A stretch of DNA of 64,000 nucleotides from Choanephora cucurbitarum (taxonomy: Eukaryota > Mucoromycota > Mucoromycetes > Mucorales > Choanephoraceae), in assembly GCA_025331435.1 (NCBI GenBank), contig JAIWNI010000019.1, positions 124,001 through 188,000 of the forward strand, in the 5' to 3' direction. Each line of letters begins with the position of its first letter. Position 1 is the first letter of the stretch. Shown in pieces: positions 57,474 through 64,000 of this stretch. The notes under the pieces were generated by a model. That model ran no database searches, was not told where the DNA came from, and worked only from the letters and a program-made list of their open reading frames with translations. Position numbers and translations under genes: made by a program.

Positions 57474-58185
57474 GTCTTTACCATCTTTTCTACTACCACC
57501 CCTCTCCTTCAACAACCCTTCCACTCTTTTCATATACACCGCATTTCCAGTATTCCCCCTCACATTCATCAACAACTTTATATATAGCCTTTGTATGTTA
57601 TCTTATGTTTTATACAGATATACCAATTGTACATATTCCTTTCATATTTCTTTCATTTTCAATATTCCCCTTCACTTCCTGTGCTATTACTTTCCTTTTA
57701 TATACACACACACATCCATTCATTTCATATTACTTTTCTCTTTAGTTGAGAAATTTCACATTTGTGATTTTTAGACGAACAAAATAAAAAACCATTAAAA
57801 ATCTCTTTTTTTTGCAAATTTAAATACGGCGAAAAATAAACCCTTTTCTTCTTCTGGGATATCTTTTTTCCTTACCGAGATCTCTTTTTTTTTACTTTGC
57901 TTGAACATTCCTATCGTATTATCTTTCATTCTCTGTCTCCAAGAAGTGTTCCTCTTTGCTATGATCATTGAACATTTCATATAGGAGATTCTTGAGGTAA
58001 ATGAAGACTCGGTCTTCTTTTCTTCTGATCTACACTAAACAAGATGCAATAAAGCTGTATTTTGGAACCCGACAAGTGAGATTTCAAAACACTGTAAGAT
58101 TTCCTACAAAGCCCGACAATTGCAAATTTAAAATGCTTCAAAGTTTATGATGTAAGAGAATGTGTTTTTCTTTTCAATTGATTTC
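57474..58185. other. Intergenic region between CDC24 and MFS transporter
   Basis: 712 bp of AT- and C/T-rich DNA. The first 300 bp is a long C/T-rich 3' trailer region of CDC24 with AATAAA near 57782. Nothing else is recognisable on either strand. Confidence 0.5.
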
Positions 58186-60302
58186 ATGGAACCAGCTAGA
58201 CGAGTGTTGTCAAACACATCGACAAAGAGTTATCTAGAAAGAGAGCTTATTGTTTCCTTAGACAAAGAGGGGCCTATGATCGGGCCAAATTTAGAAACAA
58301 TGGAGTCTACACGACATTCTGAAGAAACATATAGAGAAGCTACCAACATGACAACTGAAAAGCGATCTTCATGGTGGAAAAGAAGGCACGAAAAAGACAA
58401 AACTGCTGATCCAAAACTGTACTCGCCAATAAAGAAGAATTCTATTTTATTTGTAGTTGCAATTGCTGGTATGATGTAAGTACTTCTACATGTCAAACTC
58501 TTTGTATGTTAAGCACACATCATTGATCTAAATACTTTGATCTTTAGATCACCTATCTCTTCAACTCTTTATGTAGGTAGCTTGTCAGATCAGAATTCAT
58601 TTTATTTCTATGCTGATGTGACTATATGTAATAGTACCCTGCATTAGTTGATATGCAATATGCTTTAAATACATCTGCTACCGCTATGAATGCTTCATGT
58701 AAGACACTTCGGCAAAACAGCATGTAGATCCATCATACAAACATATGACTTATACACTAAAATCTGTAGTGTCCATTTTCACCTTCTTCACCGCATTCTT
58801 TGTAAGACAACACTATCTAAAGATTTTCTTATTTGCTGATCACAATCTATATTTCGTTTTTTTGACTTTCAATAGCCGCTTGTATGGGCAACATTTGGTG
58901 ATAGATATGGTGAGTAATTCTTTTTTAAAAACACTTAAACATTTTCTAATCGAGTTATTTAGGAAGAAGATGGATCTACATAATCTCATTTTTCATTTCA
59001 CTCATTGGCACAATCTGTTGTGCGTTATCTGTAAACGCAGAAATGTTCATCGTCTTTCGTGCCTTTAGTGCAATCGGCTCTTCATCGGTAAAGAAACAAA
59101 ATTGTAGTTATCAGATTAGTGTTGTAACCGTTACATAGGCCATGTCTATGGGAGCAGGTACAATTGCGGATATTTTTGAGCCTCATGAGAGAGGAAGAGC
59201 ATTCGCTTATTATACATGTGGTCCCCTGTTAGGCCCTGCTATTGGGTAGATAACATGCATGCTCCTGATTCAATCTTTTCCTAACACCCCTTTTTCTTTT
59301 CACTAAGGCCAATTGTAGGTGGTTATCTAAACCAAGGCTTGGGATGGCGAAGCATTTTTTGGTTTCTGTCAATAGTCATTTTGTTTCTTTGGCTTGCTAT
59401 CGTTTTGGTGTTACCAGAAACATGGCGTGCTTCTGTTGATAAGAATGCCAATCAGGATCTAGAAAACCAGGATCCAGAAAAGAAGAAGCGCGCATTTGTA
59501 AATCCTATTGGCGCACTCAAGCTGTTCATGTTCCCAAATATTGCATTGACTGTTTCATTTACTGGCATGTTGTAAGTAGCCTTCAGGAAAATTAGGTTTG
59601 GGTTTGCTTAAGCATTTTTTCTTTTTCGCTTTAGGTTTTTCGTACTTTACCTGAACAATACTACATTCACTCGAGCATACACCTTACAGTATGGATTCAA
59701 TTCTGGTATTGTAGGTCTTTGTTATCTTCCCAATGCAGCGGGCTCTATGTTGGGTGGTATCCTCGGGGGACGCTTGTCAGATAAAACGTACAATAGAAAC
59801 ATTGAAAGAGCAAAGGCTAATAACCAGCCTGTTGTTGCCGAAATGCGTCTAGGTGGCTTACTATTCTATAGCATGGTTTTACTTCAATTGCTGTCCTTTG
59901 TAGCTTACGGATGGTGTATCCAGAAAAATGTGCATTTTGCCTTTGGTCTTGTGTGCCAATTTTTCAGTAAGATTTATCGATTAACGTGAGAAACATAGCT
60001 TATGTCAATTGATTTTTTTTCAAGTCGGTTTTTCCCTTATGTACCCTAATGTGGCACTGAATGCCTATATGGTGGATTGCTTCCGTAAGCAAGGCGCTTC
60101 AGTCACTGCCTGTAATAACTTTGCTAGATATATTTTAGCAGGGATAGGCTCCTTGATTTCGACTCCCATCAACAATGCACTGGGTCCAGGCCCTCTATTT
60201 ACATTATGTGGAGGTCTAATGGTTCTTTTTTCAATTAATTTAATTATCGTTAGAAAATATACCAAAAAATGGGCAGCTTACAGGGAAAGTCGAGCTGTAT
60301 AA
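58186..60302 (+). CDS. MFS transporter of the DHA1 drug/polyamine antiporter type
   Basis: Ten exons join in frame to 516 residues: 58186-58475, 58548-58572, 58635-58698, 58770-58801, 58876-58909, 58963-59087, 59139-59245, 59308-59571, 59635-59966, 60025-60302. The first 90 residues are cytosolic and charged. Twelve membrane helices follow, beginning SILFVVAIAGMISPISSTLY. MFS motif A in loop 2-3 is GDRYGRRW, formed across exons 5-6; FRAFSAIGSSSAMSMGAGTI and GPLLGPAIGPIVGGYLNQGL match DHA1 motif C (the antiporter motif G-P-x-x-G-P). A large loop between helices 6 and 7 is Lys/Asp/Gln-rich. Related fungal proteins (Tpo, Qdr, Flr families) export polyamines, azoles or other drugs across the plasma membrane. 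Specific substrate unknown. Six of the exons are shorter than 130 nt. No duplicate in the window. Confidence 0.92.
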
Positions 60303-61891
60303 TTCAATAAATACTGTATATACATACATACGTAAAAATTCAGACTTCAGATAATGGTTTTTATTTTAACCATAGTTAGGGAGTATAGTCTAAACATGTC
60401 AAGAGCTTCTTTTCTATAGTAATCCAACCCATGTCTTGAAAGCGATTGTCTTCTGGCTGAATGAAATATGCTCAAGGGTTTCTTCTATTTCTATCTACAA
60501 AGAATGTCGATTGTTGCGAATATCATAGTTACTGAGTTAGTAAGTCCAATTTGCGAATGCAAGAAGTAAGTTTTTGGCTGAGAACTTGCTGTATCTGATA
60601 TACTTTGATTGTTGAAAAAAAATCATGTTTTAGCTAGAATTGGCAGTTGATATGGACTCAATATGAAGTGTCTTCAAATGGCCAGAGTCGGCCCAGGCAA
60701 GTCAAAAGAAGATAGTGTGCCCTATTAAATCAATTCGTAATCAACACAAAACCAGAGGTAGCCTTATAAATGACTTGGTTTTTTAGTAACAATTAGAGAA
60801 GGATGTTGTCTGCTCTCCTAAAAAATGCCCCTTACTGTTACCTGCAACTCTATTTCCTCTTAATAACTCATTAGCTTAGAACGCTATGACAGTTTTGCAC
60901 GGTAGCGTCTTAATAAATATTCAGTCCGTTTCAAGAAAACACGTCATCATCGACTATTTCATACAGACTGTTGTTCGTTTTTTTTAGAAAAGATTTGAGT
61001 CTTAAGAGATGCTACAGATTGAAAGGCAAAGGCAACTTCAGATATGGGATTGTACGCGAAGGTATGACACATATTTCTTGTTACAAATGGCTATAAAAAC
61101 CATGGATTTTCCTAGGTACTAAAGCGCCTGAACTTATGAGAAGGTTCATCAATCAAATTGAAACAAGACAAAGTAACTCCATTTTGTGTCTTGAACAAAA
61201 GATGGTTAAAGGCATTAAAAAGAGTGTTGCTTGTTGACAGCTAGAACAAAGCCAATGTTTCCTTGTTCTTTATAGTTAGCTAAAAGAAAGAAGATTTAAG
61301 GATGATGTATTTACTTTAAGGGTCAACTGAATATCAGACTACAAAACTCAAAAACATAAGCACCACTAATACAGCGACTGACATAAAATGATTATACGTA
61401 GACTCCAAGCATAGTCTTTCTTGAATCGAAAAACGCGCTTATCAATTACATTTCACAAAATGTTCTTCTTTTCTGTTACTCATACAAAACAAAAGCTTAA
61501 ATCATTATTTGACGCGGCACAAAAAAATACAAGCAGTTGCCAAACATAGGCTAGTTTCGTCCTAACACTCTTGTTTGCAAAACTTTATTACAGAGAGGTT
61601 GCAGTTAGAAATGTGAACTTGATTGTCTAAGGCAAACGTTTATAGAAGATCTAAAATAACCATCTTGTTGAAACTACTATAACTTAGGAAAGAAATCGAG
61701 ATTATAAGCATATTTAACGGACTGCTTGTATCCTCATGGTTTGACTCAGGTCGCTGGAAAGGGTAGTGATACGATAAAGAAATTGCTAAGCTTTTTGAGT
61801 GAGGCATTCACCTTATAACAACTGTACTCGACATAGTGTTTTAAATGTTCGATCGATGGACTGAAACTGTAATTGGCTTCTTGCAGCAAAT
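60303..61891. other. Gene-poor region
   Basis: 1.6 kb with no supported gene. A weak two-piece coding-like stretch at about 61020-61240 (GKGNFRYGIVREG then TKAPELMRRFINQIETRQ across a possible 55-nt intron) is too short to call. AATAAA near 60305 likely serves the MFS transporter. Confidence 0.45.
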
Positions 61892-62336
61892 GAAATAACA
61901 CCTGTACTCATGCAATAACAAAGAGAAACCGCTTAGAGTTATATGAAAAGACGCGTGTCCTAAGCATGTATAAAAATGCTACAGATATTGACTCTTTGAT
62001 CTGGAAGCACTTGTATCAACTACAACTATCAGCTACTACTGATAATTAAGTTTGGTTGTATCTCCAACCTATGACGAGTTAGACACACCTCACTCTCGAG
62101 TACAAGACAGATGCCATAGTATCTTCAGGAACATGCGACGACACAATCTTGGCTCTTGTTTTTTTACCCTTAACATAGCTACTTCTATAGACATGGAAGA
62201 ACAGTTAAGCCGAGCTTTGAATGCCCATCATATAGGGCCACAAAGCTGCTTTGACTATACAAGGCTGATAATGTTGATGTCCGTTGAGACCAAAAGAAAG
62301 ACACAATCTCATGTTTGAATGAAATTAGCCACCAGT
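61892..62336 (+). repeat. Inverted duplication, copy 2
   Basis: Plus-strand copy of the unit found on the minus strand at 44494-44929. The coding-like frames are the same (ELYEKTRVLSMYKNATDIDS, then SPTYDELDTPHSRVQDRCHS and LSRALNAHHIGPQSCFDY). A 2-nt deletion relative to copy 1 near 62259 shifts the end of the second frame, so in this copy it reads on to 62318. Flanks on both sides differ from copy 1, so the duplicated unit itself is about 0.43 kb. Confidence 0.8.
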
Positions 62337-64000
62337 TTTTACTTTGATTAGTGGCTATCGACTCAGAAAGATAGAAGAAAATTCAAAAGTCTTTGCAATC
62401 AATCAAGCCATCAAGCAAATAAGCTGTTAAGCCATATTGTTGCTTAGTAGGAAAGAGGTATGGAAAACCATTTCCTGCCATACCGCTGGTTACAAAGAGT
62501 ATCATTGTTTATTTCCTTCATCTACAGTATATTTTAGAATGTGCTTTCTATCTATAAGAATAGAAACAGACAAATATAAAAATAAAGTCTAGAGTACACT
62601 TAAACAAAGTAAGACAAAAAAAGAGAACAAGGGTGAAACTAAAGGTATTACCAGGTAAGTCATCAGCATACGAAGCCTTTTTTTTTTCGAGCACAGCACC
62701 CTACAATAGTGCCAAGGAACATCAATCTTGGCTCTCAAGGCTTGACCAGATTTATTCTTGCTTTATTTATTAGGAAGAAAATAAATGCCTTTCAGCTCTT
62801 TATCATTTCGAAATATAAAAGAAGATGTGCAAGGCTCTTCTTCAATCGACAAAAAAAGAGTTGTAAAACAATAATTTTACACAAATAGGATGTGTGCTAC
62901 CTATCTGTTTTGGCTTGATTATTTCTCCATCTTTCTGAAATGTGCAAGCAATCCATTTTTTACTTCATCTGGATGAGAAATAAATTATTGCTCATGCTTT
63001 GTAATATACTCTATCCTTTTATAATTTACTTTTTTTTTTCTATAGTGATGATTTAGATTTGAGAAAGAAAAAAGAAGTCGCATAAACTTCTTTTTGAAAA
63101 TAAACATCTTTTCAGAAATTGAAATGGGAAAGTGATGGGAGAATGTTAAATCGGTTTGTGTAAAGCAAAAAAGCTAGCATATTATGACAATAGAAGCATG
63201 AAGGTTTCACTACAGGATGCATGTGAATCCAACTCTTTTTTTTTAAAGTTATATGATACAGTTATATCATCGAGCAAACTAGAACAAAAAGCCATGTTGC
63301 TTCTTGCTTCGAGCTGAGCCATTATGCTCTAAAGTACATGTTTAGGATATCCTTGATGACGGAAGAAGTACACATTCTGTTTTAATTTAAACTAACAACT
63401 GCGAAGAGAAAGGGTCGAGAAATCCTTCTCAGGGTAACGATGTATCATTGTAAGAGAAAGAAGAGAAGTTGTCTTCTTCTTTGCAAAGTAAGGCTTAACC
63501 GAGTCTTATAATTGTTGTCGACATTGCTTTAGTTATAGTAAAGCCTATTCTTGGCGCTGGTAATAATGCCCAAGTTAGCTGAGTTGTTTCATACACTTTC
63601 TATACATATAAAGTTATATTAGGCTTTATGCTATACGTTTTGCACATTGCTTCAGTTGTCATTTTGAGACATTAACGTATAGGTCTCAAGACGGTTTTTT
63701 ATTTGTACATCAAGAAATATAATCTACTTTTATAGATCTCAATTTCTTCCAAAAATAGATAGACATGCTGACAAAGTTAGATCGATTGAATTAAGTATTA
63801 AAGGATAAGATTATACACAAGTAAAAAGAATGTCTGCTAATAATTAATTGTAGACAATATTTTAGAGGATGAAGGCGTTTTTTTTTCCTCTTAAAGTCTA
63901 AGATGAAATGACTTCTTGAGAAAATGATGAGCCGTCCATAACTGTTTTCTGAGAAGTTATTGCTTTTGGTTTATCGTACAGGTGACACTAGTTTGAAAAA
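62337..64000. other. Distal non-coding region
   Basis: 1.66 kb to the window end with no gene, RNA or repeat that I can support. AT-rich with many short A and T runs. A gene may begin beyond 64000. Confidence 0.45.

Noticed and set aside
61020..61240. Possible two-exon fragment (YGIVREG / TKAPELMRRF)
   Set aside because: Splice signals are plausible but the product would be very short and has no family; kept only as a note in the gene-poor region.
1..64000. CRISPR array, toxin-antitoxin or prophage-like system
   Set aside because: The DNA is eukaryotic with spliceosomal introns; no regularly spaced direct repeats were seen.

Overview
The window is nuclear DNA of a filamentous fungus, most likely an early-diverging Mucoromycota species (Mucorales-like). 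I infer this from AT-rich intergenic DNA, genes split by many very short introns (about 46-85 nt, GTAAGT-type donors, TAG/CAG acceptors), recognisably fungal housekeeping proteins, and decayed copies of elements resembling DIRS-type retrotransposons. Most exon models below were checked for reading-frame continuity across every junction. No species can be named from sequence alone.

Layout. 0.3-6.0 kb (minus strand): a GNAT acetyltransferase, allantoinase (purine/ureide nitrogen use, GATA-type sites upstream) and a copper chaperone for superoxide dismutase. 7.2-15.4 kb: a vacuolar-type amino acid transporter, a SAPS-family phosphatase partner, the tRNA m1A58 methyltransferase subunit TRM6 and the chaperonin subunit CCT7. 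15.7-17.8 kb: a small HMG-box gene and a secreted pectinesterase. 17.9-24.7 kb is a gene-poor island with a broken tyrosine-recombinase (DIRS-like) element and orphan or decayed coding stretches. 24.7-36.3 kb: a FYVE-ARM protein, the KEX1 carboxypeptidase, a tail-anchored coiled-coil protein of HAP1-N type, a mitochondrial NADH-cytochrome b5 reductase and an F-box/LRR protein. 37.2-39.5 kb: a seven-exon orphan gene with a decayed neighbour. 40.6-49 kb: an Atf1-type bZIP factor, the splicing factor RDS3/PHF5A, a Ser/Thr-rich protein and DOM34/Pelota. 49.6-60.3 kb: a fusion of a nucleoside diphosphate kinase domain to a very long charged tail, the Fe-S co-chaperone JAC1/HSC20, the Cdc42 exchange factor CDC24 and an MFS drug/polyamine-type transporter. 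60.3-64 kb has no convincing gene, only the second copy of an inverted duplication.

The genes do not form a pathway or cluster; this is a typical mixed housekeeping stretch. Loose themes are protein quality control and translation (CCT7, DOM34, TRM6, JAC1), secretory/endosomal traffic (KEX1, FYVE-ARM, HAP1-N protein) and polarity/stress signalling (CDC24, Atf1-like bZIP, SAPS).

The most interesting points are the NDPK fusion with an acidic-basic-acidic tail of about 900 residues, a near-identical duplication of about 0.43 kb in inverted orientation 17 kb apart, the DIRS-like relic, the orphan seven-exon gene whose start may be disrupted in an A7 run, and extremely small exons (6, 17, 18, 19 and 35 nt) in conserved genes. 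I found no CRISPR array, rRNA or tRNA gene, and no clear new multi-gene system.
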